From: Inquilinus sp042743185
Lineage (GTDB): Bacteria; Pseudomonadota; Alphaproteobacteria; DSM-16000; Inquilinaceae
Assembly (NCBI RefSeq): GCF_042743185.1
Contig: NZ_JBHYMS010000021.1
Location: 1 to 64,000 of the forward strand
Direction of reading: 5' to 3'
DNA length: 64,000 bases
Every line of letters starts with the position of its first letter. Position 1 is the first letter of the stretch. This document shows, piece by piece, positions 8,614-15,616 of the stretch. The translations under genes were made by a program, and so were the position numbers. The notes below the pieces were generated by a model. That model made no database searches and had not been told where the DNA came from. It saw only the letters and a program-made list of their open reading frames with translations.

Positions 8614-9321
8614 TCACTCCGGCGCGGAACTGCCCTCCAGCCAGTCGATCCGGTCCATCGCGCGGTCGGCCAGGCACCGGCTGCGCGCGGGCTCGCCCGA
8701 CAGGCGCGCCGCGATCACGCAGTCGCTCTCGGAGAACTGCGTCCATCTCCGCTGCGCCGCCAGGAAGGCGTCGCGCCAGCGTGCGGCCTCGGCATCATCG
8801 ACCGGCGGGTTGTCCGCCAGCTCGGCCGCGAAGGCCTTCAGCTTGCCGGCATAGATCCGGTGCAGGGTCTCGAACGGGTCGTCCGGGTCCAGCGCGTCGT
8901 TGTCGGCATCGGACAGCAGCAGCACCGTTTCCGGGTCGTGATTGGTGAAGCTGTTGTAATCGACGCGCAGGCTGACCCGCCGTTCCCCCGCTGCAGCCGA
9001 CGGCCAGGTCAGCAGCAGGAAGCTGTCGGTGCCGCGGGTCTCCAGGATGCGGTAGGAATAGCGCGCGACCGGCGCGCTGTTCTCGGCGATGGTCACGGCG
9101 TAGCAGCCGGACGAGGCCTCGCCGATCCCGGGCAGCGCGCTGTCGCACTGCCCTTCGGGGCGCAGCACGCCGATGCCGCTGTCGTCGACCAGGCGCAGCA
9201 GCACGTCGGTCCGGTCCGGCGCCAGCTTCGCCGACAGCACCTCCAGCGTCAGCACCTGCTCCGCCCGCGCCGGCAGGGCCGGGAGCAGCAGAGCCGCCAG
9301 CAGCGCCGCGGCCCGCCTCAC
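8614..9321 (-). CDS. Secreted LprI/DUF1311-like protein, second of a tandem pair
   Basis: Predicted exported protein of 235 aa with a hydrophobic signal (RRAAALLAALLLPALPARAE). Four cysteines are visible; the C-terminal block RWTQFSESDCVIAA...RCLADRAMDRIDWLE has the Trp, paired Cys and final Arg-x-x-x-Leu pattern of the lysozyme-inhibitor LprI (DUF1311) domain. The start is GTG 9321, which overlaps the upstream gene's TGA as GTGA; the longer open frame to 9438 is antisense-like noise. It is a diverged paralogue of the upstream neighbour with the same layout (CD..G..CY.I.I.EN, then NDxxxxDPDxPxxxLH). Function is inferred only. Confidence 0.7.
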   Translation of the reverse strand: MRRAAALLAALLLPALPARAEQVLTLEVLSAKLAPDRTDVLLRLVDDSGIGVLRPEGQCDSALPGIGEASSGCYAVTIAENSAPVARYSYRILETRGTDSFLLLTWPSAAAGERRVSLRVDYNSFTNHDPETVLLLSDADNDALDPDDPFETLHRIYAGKLKAFAAELADNPPVDDAEAARWRDAFLAAQRRWTQFSESDCVIAARLSGEPARSRCLADRAMDRIDWLEGSSAPE

Positions 9322-10064
9322 GGCCCGGCCTCGGCCAGGCCGCGCTTCAGCGCCGCCAGCTGGTCGATCCGCACCACCGTGTGCAGCGTCCGGCACTGGT
9401 CCGCCTCCACCGGGGTCGGCGCCAGGGGCGTCGCGCAATCGGCCTCCTTGAGCGTGATCCAGTCGCGCTCGGCCTTGACGATCAGCCGGCGCAGCTCCGC
9501 GTCGTCCGCGACCTTCGGGCTCGAGATCACGCCGTCATAGATCGCGTTCAGCCGCCGGTCCTGGAAGGCGTGGAGCGGCGCCCAGGGGTTGTCCGGGTCG
9601 GCGAAGGCGTCATTGGGGATGCCCTCCATGGCGATCTCCGCCGGGCGGTTCCGCACCACCTCGTCCCCCAGCCTGAAGGAGATGTCGATCCGCAGGGCGC
9701 GGGCGAAGCGCGGCTCGACCGGCGTGCGATAGCGCAGCGCCAGGGTGGTCGTGGTGCCGCGGTTGATGAGATGGTCGTAGGACAGACCGCTGACGGGCTT
9801 GCCGTTCTCGGTGATCGCGATCCTGTAGCAGCCGATCACCTGCGGGTCGTCGGTGCGGGCATAGCCGCTGCCGTCGCAGCTTTCCGCATCGATCGGCAGG
9901 GCGCTCGGGTCCACCCCGTCGCCGGTGACCATCAGCACCATTGCGACGTCGTCCTGCGGGCCGGTCCGCGCCGCGACCACCTGGGCGTCGAGCGACGGTG
10001 CCTCGGCCGCGGCGGCGGGATGGAGCGCCGCCAGGCACAGCAGCGCGGCGACGGTCGCCCTCAT
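9318..10064 (-). CDS. Secreted LprI/DUF1311-like protein, first of a tandem pair
   Basis: Predicted exported protein of 248 aa; residues 1-20 are a signal peptide ending AAAAE. The middle part contains VIGCYRIAITENGKPV, matching GCYAVTIAENSAPV in the next gene, and NDAFADPDNPWAPLH, matching its NDALDPDDPFETLH. The C-terminal domain WITLKEADCATP...QCRTLHTVVRIDQLAAL has the LprI-type pattern. It begins 17 bp after the aldolase stop, so it is the third gene of the kinase-aldolase operon. LprI domains are reported as lysozyme inhibitors, but the sugar-operon context does not explain that role. Confidence 0.7.
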   Translation of the reverse strand: MRATVAALLCLAALHPAAAAEAPSLDAQVVAARTGPQDDVAMVLMVTGDGVDPSALPIDAESCDGSGYARTDDPQVIGCYRIAITENGKPVSGLSYDHLINRGTTTTLALRYRTPVEPRFARALRIDISFRLGDEVVRNRPAEIAMEGIPNDAFADPDNPWAPLHAFQDRRLNAIYDGVISSPKVADDAELRRLIVKAERDWITLKEADCATPLAPTPVEADQCRTLHTVVRIDQLAALKRGLAEAGP

Positions 10065-10080
10065 GACGTCCGGTCGCGCC

Positions 10081-10779
10081 TCAAGCCACGCTGCGCGGCC
10101 GCGGGGTGTCGCCGACCCCCTCCAGGTCCGGCGCCTGGCCGTAGCTCATGCGCCGCATCTGCTCGATCACCTGCGCCATCTCCGCCTCGGTCAGCCGCGG
10201 CGGCTCGCCGATCGCCAGCGCATGGACGTACATCCTGGCCAGCACCTCGACCTCGGTGGCCCGCCACAGCGCCTGGGCGAAGCTCTCGGCCAGCACGATC
10301 AGCCCGTGATGGCCCAGCAGGCAGGCGGTGCGGCCCTCCAGCGCCGTCAGCGCGTGGTCCGACAACTCCTGGGTGCCGAAGCAGGCATAGGGCGAGCAGC
10401 GGATGTCGATGCCGCCGGCCACCGCGACCATGTAGTGGAAGCAGGGGATGCCCTTCTCGTGCACCGCCAGCGTGGTCGAGAACACCGAATGGGTGTGCAG
10501 CACGACGTTGACGTCGGTGCGGTTCTTCAGGATGTCGCGGTGGAAGCGCCACTCCGAGGACGGCATCCGGCGGCCCTCGTAGCTGGCGTCGAACGCCATC
10601 TCGACGATGTCCTCGGGCTGCATCTGGGCATAGGGCAGGCTGGTCGGGGTGATCAGCATGCCGCCCTCGATCCGGTGCGACACGTTGCCGGAGGTGCCCT
10701 GGTTCAGCCCGCTGGCGTTCATCTCGCGGCAGGTGTCGATGATGCCTTGCCGCAGCGTGAGATGGTTGAGGGCGGACAT
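10081..10779 (-). CDS. Class II aldolase, L-fuculose-phosphate aldolase-like
   Basis: Zinc-dependent class II aldolase/adducin family, 232 aa, which would split a ketose 1-phosphate into dihydroxyacetone phosphate and an aldehyde. Visible are the phosphate loop GTSGNVS at 28-34, catalytic E76 in SSEWRFH, zinc ligands H95 and H97 in HTHS, and the third histidine in GHHG at 156-159. The Shine-Dalgarno CGAGGAAA fits ATG 10779. The FGGY kinase lies just upstream on the same strand with a 48-bp gap, so the pair likely phosphorylates and cleaves a deoxy-sugar or pentulose. Fuculose, rhamnulose and ribulose phosphates are all possible substrates. Confidence 0.88.
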   Translation of the reverse strand: MSALNHLTLRQGIIDTCREMNASGLNQGTSGNVSHRIEGGMLITPTSLPYAQMQPEDIVEMAFDASYEGRRMPSSEWRFHRDILKNRTDVNVVLHTHSVFSTTLAVHEKGIPCFHYMVAVAGGIDIRCSPYACFGTQELSDHALTALEGRTACLLGHHGLIVLAESFAQALWRATEVEVLARMYVHALAIGEPPRLTEAEMAQVIEQMRRMSYGQAPDLEGVGDTPRPRSVA

Positions 10780-10827
10780 CGGGGTTTCCTCGGCTGGTTT
10801 GGTTGGTGGGCGGCGAATACGTCCGAT

Positions 10828-12219
10828 CTATAGCGCCGCGACGCCCGGCGCGCCAGCCAGCGTCCTCCACCTGTCGGCATAGGCGGCGAGGCCGGGCAGG
10901 GCCAGGGGCTCTGCCGGCCGCAACGGCACCCGGGCGGCCGCGCGGCCCCGGTTGCGGGCCCACAGCAGAGCCGCGCCGATGGCGCTGCCGTCCGATTCCG
11001 CCGAGGTCTCGACCCGGTCGCCCGGCCGCAGCGCGGCCAGCAGCGGCGCGAAGATCGGGTTGGCGGCGACGCCGCCGTCGACGATCACCCGGCCGCGCGC
11101 CTCCAAGAGGTCGAGCGCCGTGGCGCAGCCGAGCGCGGTGTACAGCGTCGCCAGGGCGGCGCGGCCGGCAGGGTTCGCCGGCGGCGGGCCGGTGATCTCG
11201 CCGCGCCCGGCGCGGCCGGGGAACAGCCCGTCGCCATCGGCGAAGCCGGGCAGCGCCATGGTGCCGGCGGCGACCAGGGCGGCGAGGTCCTCGGGCGTCG
11301 CCTCGGCCCGGTCCGGGCCGGCGATCCGCTCCCACTCCCGGCCGCCCATATGCAGGGTGCAGCCGATCGGCCGGCCGTCGACATCGACATTCGCGACCAT
11401 GCCGCGGCGCGGGTCCAGCCGGTCCAGCGGCAGCCCCGGCCGGAAGCCGATGATCCAGGTCCCGGTCGACAGCAGCGGCACGTCGCCGAGGCCGGCGGCC
11501 AGGAAACGGTGGTAGTTGGCGTTGCTGTCGTGCACGCCGCACAAGAGGGCCAGATCCGGCGGCAGCCCATGCGCCACGGCCAGGTCCGGCCGGATCGTGC
11601 CCAGCACATCCCAGGCGTTGCGGCGCGGCGGGATCAGCCGGTCCCAGCCGCGGCGCCGGACGATGCCGGTGAAGTCCCCGGCGGCCGGGTTCCACAGATG
11701 GGTCTGGGCGGCCAGCGTGGTGATCTCGCTGGCCGGCGCGCCGCCCAGGCGCCAGGCGAAGTACTGCGGCAGGGTCAGCAGCCGGCGGGCGCGGGCGAAG
11801 CCGTCCGGGAAGTCGCGCTCCAGCCACAGCATCTGTTTGGCCAGGCGATGCGCGCCGGGGTCGACCAGGCAGCCGGTCTCGGCGAAGCCCGGCCCCTCGG
11901 CGGCGTAGGCTTCGTCCAGCCAGCCCGGCGCCGCGGCCTCGTAATCCATCATCGGCAGCACCGGGCCCTGATCGTCGACCAGCACGCCGCTGGTGCCATA
12001 GCCGGTGGCGACGAAGGCGGCCAGGCGGTGGCGGCGGGCCAGGTCGCCCAGCGCGCCCAGCAGCCAGGCCTCCATCGCCGCCAGGTCGACATGCAGATAG
12101 GGCGGGCCGGGCCGCGACAGGTTGCGGGTGCGCACCGCCTCCAGCACCTCGCCCTCCGGCGATGCCGCGAGCAGCTTCAGATTGGTCTTGCCGACATCGA
12201 GCACCGCGACGACGGACAT
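10828..12219 (-). CDS. FGGY-family carbohydrate kinase
   Basis: Sugar kinase of 463 aa with the ribonuclease-H-like ATPase fold. The N-terminal phosphate-1 motif is VLDVGKTNLKLL, the catalytic Asp lies in CGVHDSNANYH, and the second ATP-binding lobe shows LSTGTWIIGF and VDGGVAANPIF. The features are closest to fuculokinase/rhamnulokinase-like members. ATG 12219 is preceded by AGGAAG. It leads the operon with the class II aldolase and two secreted proteins, and probably supplies the phosphorylated ketose to the aldolase. No dedicated regulator is adjacent. The exact sugar is unknown. Confidence 0.88.
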   Translation of the reverse strand: MSVVAVLDVGKTNLKLLAASPEGEVLEAVRTRNLSRPGPPYLHVDLAAMEAWLLGALGDLARRHRLAAFVATGYGTSGVLVDDQGPVLPMMDYEAAAPGWLDEAYAAEGPGFAETGCLVDPGAHRLAKQMLWLERDFPDGFARARRLLTLPQYFAWRLGGAPASEITTLAAQTHLWNPAAGDFTGIVRRRGWDRLIPPRRNAWDVLGTIRPDLAVAHGLPPDLALLCGVHDSNANYHRFLAAGLGDVPLLSTGTWIIGFRPGLPLDRLDPRRGMVANVDVDGRPIGCTLHMGGREWERIAGPDRAEATPEDLAALVAAGTMALPGFADGDGLFPGRAGRGEITGPPPANPAGRAALATLYTALGCATALDLLEARGRVIVDGGVAANPIFAPLLAALRPGDRVETSAESDGSAIGAALLWARNRGRAAARVPLRPAEPLALPGLAAYADRWRTLAGAPGVAAL

Positions 12220-12314
12220 GCGCTTCCTGCCCTGCTTGTGGCTCTCCCTTCAGCGGGGATGCCGCGGCAGTGTTACGCAAACCGCGATCGGAAGAATAGG
12301 TCCGACTTAGATCC

Positions 12315-13361
12315 CTATTCCACCATCGACCAGGCGAAGGGCTCGCCGCGGGCGAGGTCGCGGGCGGCGTGGCGGCCCAGCACCTCCGGCAGGTGCTTCG
12401 GCGCCAGGCCGTAGCCCGGGCGGATCGACCGGACATTGGCCTCGGTCAGCGCCTCACCGGCCCTGACGTCGCGGGTGACGTAGAGCGAGCGGCGATAGAC
12501 GATGTTGCCGGCCTCCGACCCCTTCAGGTCGTAGCGGATGCGGCCCAGCGCGGCCCAGGCGCCCTTGCAATCCTCGACCAGCCGGGTGAACTCCGCCGGC
12601 TCCAGCGAGAAGGCCGAATCCGGGCCGCCATCGGCGCGGGCCAGGGTGAAGTGCTTCTCGATCACCGACCCGCCCAGCGCCACGGCGGTGACCGAGGCGG
12701 CGGTGCCCATGGTGTGGTCGGACAGGCCGCTGATCACGCCGAAGGTCTCGGCCAGGTTCGGGATGGTGCGCAGGTTCGCGTCCTCCATCGGCGCCGGATA
12801 GGCGCTGATGCAGTGCAGCACCACCAGCCCGTCGGCGCCGCCCTTGCGCGCCGTGGTGATCACGTCCTGGATCTCGCCGAGATTGGCGAGGCCGGTGGAG
12901 ATGATCATCGGCTTCCGCTTGCTGGCGATGTACTCGACCAGCGGCAGGTCGACGACCTCGAAGGACGCCACCTTGTAGGCCGGGGCGCCCAGCCCCTCCA
13001 GCAGGTCGACCGCGGTCTTGTCGAAGGGCGTGGAGAAGATGGTGATGCCCAGCTCCCGCCCCTTGGCGAACAGCGCCTCGTGCCAGTCCCAGGGGGTCGA
13101 GGCCTCCTGGTACAGGTCGTACAGGCGCCTTCCGTCCCACAGCCCGCCCTTGATCCGGAACTGCTCGCCGTCATGGTCGAGCGTGATGGTGTCGGCGGTG
13201 TAGGTCTGCAGCTTGACCGCGTCGGCGCCGGTGGCCTTCGCCGCCTCCATCATCCGCAGCGCCCGGGCCAGCTCGCCATTGTGGTTGCCCGACAGCTCGC
13301 AGATCACATAGGGCGGGTGGTCGGAGCCGATCCTGCGGCCGGCAATGGAAATCTCCTGCAT
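12315..13361 (-). CDS. pseI: Pseudaminic acid / N-acylneuraminate synthase
   Basis: Aldolase-type synthase of 348 aa that condenses phosphoenolpyruvate with a hexosamine-derived aldose to make a nonulosonic acid. The NeuB/PseI TIM-barrel motifs are visible: ICELSGNHNG, ADAVKLQTY, TIFSTPFD, KVASFEVVD, ISTGLANLGEI, LHCISAYP, GLSDHT and EKHFT. The C-terminal 60 residues are the antifreeze-like SAF domain (RRSLYVTRDV...PKHLPEVLG). The TPFD and SFE pattern favours PseI over NeuB. ATG 13361 gives the family start. No other nonulosonate genes are near, so the pathway partners must lie elsewhere. Confidence 0.88.
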   Translation of the reverse strand: MQEISIAGRRIGSDHPPYVICELSGNHNGELARALRMMEAAKATGADAVKLQTYTADTITLDHDGEQFRIKGGLWDGRRLYDLYQEASTPWDWHEALFAKGRELGITIFSTPFDKTAVDLLEGLGAPAYKVASFEVVDLPLVEYIASKRKPMIISTGLANLGEIQDVITTARKGGADGLVVLHCISAYPAPMEDANLRTIPNLAETFGVISGLSDHTMGTAASVTAVALGGSVIEKHFTLARADGGPDSAFSLEPAEFTRLVEDCKGAWAALGRIRYDLKGSEAGNIVYRRSLYVTRDVRAGEALTEANVRSIRPGYGLAPKHLPEVLGRHAARDLARGEPFAWSMVE

Positions 13362-13432
13362 TCGGGCAACCCTATACGGCTCGGCTGAAACGGCGCCAGT
13401 TGAGCCCAGTCGGGTCCCGAGGTCCAGCGTCG

Positions 13433-13753
13433 TCAATGCGCTCCGCCGAGGTTCAGCCCGACGATGCCGGCGATCACCAGGGCGATCGAGGCCAGCTTCA
13501 GCACGGTCAGCGCCTCCTGGAACCACAGCACGCCGATCACCACGGTCAGCGCCGTGCCGATGCCCGACCAGACGGCATAGGCCAGGCTCAGCTCCATGCG
13601 CTTCAGCGTCATGGTCAGGAGCGCGAAGGCGGCGGCGTAGAACACGAAGATCAGCACCGAGGGCAGCGGGTTGCGGAACCCGTCGGACAGCTTCATGCAG
13701 ACGGTGCCGGCGACCTCGAAGCCGATCGCGGCAAGCAGCAGGATCCAGGCCAT
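13433..13753 (-). CDS. SMR-family multidrug efflux transporter (EmrE-like)
   Basis: Small multidrug resistance protein of 106 aa with four membrane helices. The essential membrane glutamate is E13 (AIGFEVAGT), and helix 3 has AYAVWSGIGTALT as in EmrE-type transporters, which exchange protons for lipophilic cations. It follows sugE on the same strand. The gap between them is filled by hairpin repeat copy 2. Tandem SMR genes often encode heterodimeric pumps, so pairing with SugE is possible, though the two differ clearly in sequence. Confidence 0.88.
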   Translation of the reverse strand: MAWILLLAAIGFEVAGTVCMKLSDGFRNPLPSVLIFVFYAAAFALLTMTLKRMELSLAYAVWSGIGTALTVVIGVLWFQEALTVLKLASIALVIAGIVGLNLGGAH

Positions 13754-13785
13754 GGGAACGCCTCGTGCGACGGTAGGAGGGGTAC

Positions 13786-13928
13786 GAGGGTCGCTCAGAA
13801 TGCGCTGGTGCGAGTCGGCTGGCGGCGGTTTCGAGAACCGGCGCGCAGCGGACGTTTGAGTCCGTGAGCACCGGAAGCGCAGAAACCGCCGTCGGACGGC
13901 CGCACCAGTAGCATTCTCAGCGGCCCTC
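13786..13928. repeat. Long-hairpin dispersed repeat, copy 2
   Basis: About 143 bp between sugE and emrE. The left arm reads GAGGGTCGCTCAGAATGC then GCTGGTGCG; the right arm read inward is GAGGGCCGCTGAGAATGC then TACTGGTGCG, so the terminal inverted repeat is nearly perfect over about 28 bp. Inner stems CGGCGGTTTC/GAAACCGCCG and GCGGAC/GTCCGT follow. It is homologous to copy 1 at 7902-8047. The right end overlaps the stop codon of sugE, and in the messenger sense the element begins at that stop. Confidence 0.8.
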
Positions 13929-14247
13929 AATGCGGGGTGACGAGCTTCAGCCCGATGATCCCGGCGACGATCAGGCCGATGCAGGCCAGTCGGGCGAAGT
14001 CGGCGGATTCGCCGAACAGGTAGATGCCGAGGATGGCGGTGCCGACCGCGCCGACGCCGGTCCAGATGGCGTAGGCGGTGCCGATCGGCAGCGTCTTCAG
14101 CGCCAGGCCCAGCAGCGCGAGGCTGACGATCATCGCCGCCGCGGTCGCCAGGCTGGGCCACAGCCGGGTGAACCCCTCAGTGTATTTCAGGCCGATGGCC
14201 CAGCCGATCTCGAACAGCCCGGCGATGATCAGGATCACCCAAGCCAT
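13927..14247 (-). CDS. sugE: SMR-family guanidinium exporter-like protein
   Basis: Four-helix SMR protein of 106 aa of the SugE/Gdx branch, whose characterised members export guanidinium in exchange for protons. Signature segments are AGLFEIGWAIGLKYTEGF with E13, then PIGTAYAIWTGVGAVGTAI and FGESADFARL, which are typical for Gdx and differ from EmrE. There is no guanidine riboswitch upstream: only 24 bp separate it from the TetR gene, so regulation is probably by that TetR protein. An arginase-family hydrolase elsewhere in the window (4151-5062) also handles guanidino compounds, but the two are not linked. Confidence 0.9.
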   Translation of the reverse strand: MAWVILIIAGLFEIGWAIGLKYTEGFTRLWPSLATAAAMIVSLALLGLALKTLPIGTAYAIWTGVGAVGTAILGIYLFGESADFARLACIGLIVAGIIGLKLVTPH

Positions 14248-14271
14248 GACAGGAACTCCTTGGATTGAAGG

Positions 14272-14820
14272 TCAGGCGCCGCGCGTCATCGCGTCCAGGC
14301 GCTGCAGCACCGCCGCCCGGTCCGCCGGGTCGACGGCGCGGATGCCGAACACCTCGTTCAGCCACAGCCCGTCCGCCGCCAGGCGGACGATGGCGGCCAG
14401 GACCGGGTCGATCCCGTCCGCCTGCTGCTGCGCCACCCAGCCGGCATATTGCGCGGCATAGGGGGCCAGCAGCGCCGGGTCGTTGCCCAGGGCGGCGATC
14501 AGCGCCGCCTCCCGCGTCGCATCCCGGTCCTCCGGGGTGCCCGGCGGCGGGAAAGCCGCGCCGAGATAGGCGCGGGTGCGGGTGCCCGGCCGGCCGTCGG
14601 CGGCGGAGAGGCGATCCATCCGCTCCTGCATGCAGGCGCCGATCCGCGCGATCATGGCGCGGATCAGCGCCTCCTTGCTGGCGAAGTGGTAGATCAGCCC
14701 GCCCTTGCTCAGGCCGGCGGCCTCGGCCACCGCGTCCAGCGTCAGGGCCGAAACGCCGCGCTCCAGCACCACCTGCTCGGCGGCGATCAGGATCCGGGTC
14801 TTGGTGTCGGGCGTGCTCAT
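14272..14820 (-). CDS. TetR-family transcriptional regulator
   Basis: 182-aa repressor-type protein. The N-terminal 50 residues are a TetR DNA-binding domain (TRILIAAEQVVLERG, LTLDAVAEAAGLSKGGLIYHF, KEALI). The C-terminal ligand domain ends with LWLNEVFGI, a pattern common in regulators of efflux genes. ATG 14820 sits 6 bases from a perfect 26-bp palindrome, the likely operator. It is the first gene of the TetR-sugE-emrE operon, so autoregulation with derepression by an exported cation is expected. The effector is unknown. Confidence 0.9.
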   Translation of the reverse strand: MSTPDTKTRILIAAEQVVLERGVSALTLDAVAEAAGLSKGGLIYHFASKEALIRAMIARIGACMQERMDRLSAADGRPGTRTRAYLGAAFPPPGTPEDRDATREAALIAALGNDPALLAPYAAQYAGWVAQQQADGIDPVLAAIVRLAADGLWLNEVFGIRAVDPADRAAVLQRLDAMTRGA

Positions 14821-14826
14821 AGATGA

Positions 14827-14852
14827 GACTATACCGACTGGTCGGTATAGTC
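14827..14852. promoter_or_regulatory. TetR operator palindrome
   Basis: Perfect inverted repeat GACTATACCGAC, 2-bp spacer TG, GTCGGTATAGTC, directly upstream of the tetR start and 41 bp before the divergent gene at 14894. The core ATACCGAC-TG-GTCGGTAT resembles operators of TetR regulators of SMR and NemR type. Position suggests control of both directions. Confidence 0.75.
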
Positions 14853-14893
14853 GCAATCGCTGGCGGGTCATGGCGGCCATGCCATGATGCCGC

Positions 14894-15529
14894 ATGGCCC
14901 ATCGCAACCGCGTCACGCCTTTCGGCGAGATCGTCGCCGACCCCGCCCGCGGCACCATGCTGGGCAATCGCGGCGTGATCCACGATGCCGAAGGCCGCAT
15001 CCGCCGGCCCTGGTCGACGACCCGCTGGATCTGCTGCCGGCTGGCGTTCAAGGGCCGCTGGCGGCCGGTGATGCAGCCGGGCCGCTGGACCCATCTGTTC
15101 TTCCTGGACGAGGCGGTGGCGATCGCCGCCGGCCACCGGCCCTGCGCCGAATGCCGGCGCGAGGCCTACAACGCCTGGCGCGCGGCCTGGGTGCAGGCCC
15201 ATGGCCTGGCCGATCCGCCGCGGGCCGAGGCGATGGACCGGGTGCTGCAGGCCGCCCGCATCGACCCCGCCACCCGCCGGCAGCGCACGGTGTCCCATCC
15301 GGCGGCGGACCTGCCGGACGGGGCGATGGTGGCGCTGCCCGACGATCCGGGCGGCGCCTGGCTGGTGCTGGGCAACGGGCTGCGCCGCTGGTCGCCGTCG
15401 GGCTATGGCGACGGCCGGGCGCGGCCCTCCGGCCGGGTCGGGCTGCTGACGCCGCTGCCCAGCGCCGCCGTCCTCGCCGCCGGCTACCGGCCGCAGCTGC
15501 ACCCTTCGGTGGCTGCGTCGCCCCCTTGA
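14894..15529 (+). CDS. Conserved hypothetical protein with HRPCAECRR motif
   Basis: Protein of 211 aa, probably cytoplasmic, with no signal or membrane segment. I do not recognise a characterised family. The opening MAHRNRVTPFGEIVADPARG and the later LFFLDEAVAIAAGHRPCAECRREAYNAWR look strongly conserved; the CAEC pair followed by basic residues resembles the zinc or thiolate pattern of Ada-like and HNH-adjacent domains, but no full motif is present. The C-terminal half has DLPDGAMVAL and a tail rich in Gly/Pro. It is divergent from tetR and shares its operator region, so it may be TetR-controlled. Confidence 0.75.
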   Translation: MAHRNRVTPFGEIVADPARGTMLGNRGVIHDAEGRIRRPWSTTRWICCRLAFKGRWRPVMQPGRWTHLFFLDEAVAIAAGHRPCAECRREAYNAWRAAWVQAHGLADPPRAEAMDRVLQAARIDPATRRQRTVSHPAADLPDGAMVALPDDPGGAWLVLGNGLRRWSPSGYGDGRARPSGRVGLLTPLPSAAVLAAGYRPQLHPSVAASPP

Positions 15530-15532
15530 CTT

Positions 15533-15558
15533 CAAATGTAATTCACCTCGAACATTTG
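15533..15558. promoter_or_regulatory. Candidate operator upstream of the sugar ABC operon
   Basis: Inverted repeat CAAATGT-12 bp-ACATTTG in an AT-richer patch starting 3 bp after the preceding gene. A TTGACT -35-like hexamer sits at 15526-15531, so a bound regulator would cover the promoter. Symmetry and position are seen; the identity of the regulator is unknown. Confidence 0.4.
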
Positions 15559-15616
15559 TCCGATCTAAATCCCGGCGACCCCGCCGGATCAAAACAGGTC
15601 GATGGGAGGCCGCAAC

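Noticed and set aside
10061..12436. Minus-strand 791-codon frame across the kinase and aldolase
   Set aside because: It is the alternate frame of two well-supported enzymes and reads as Arg/Pro/Ala-rich shadow.
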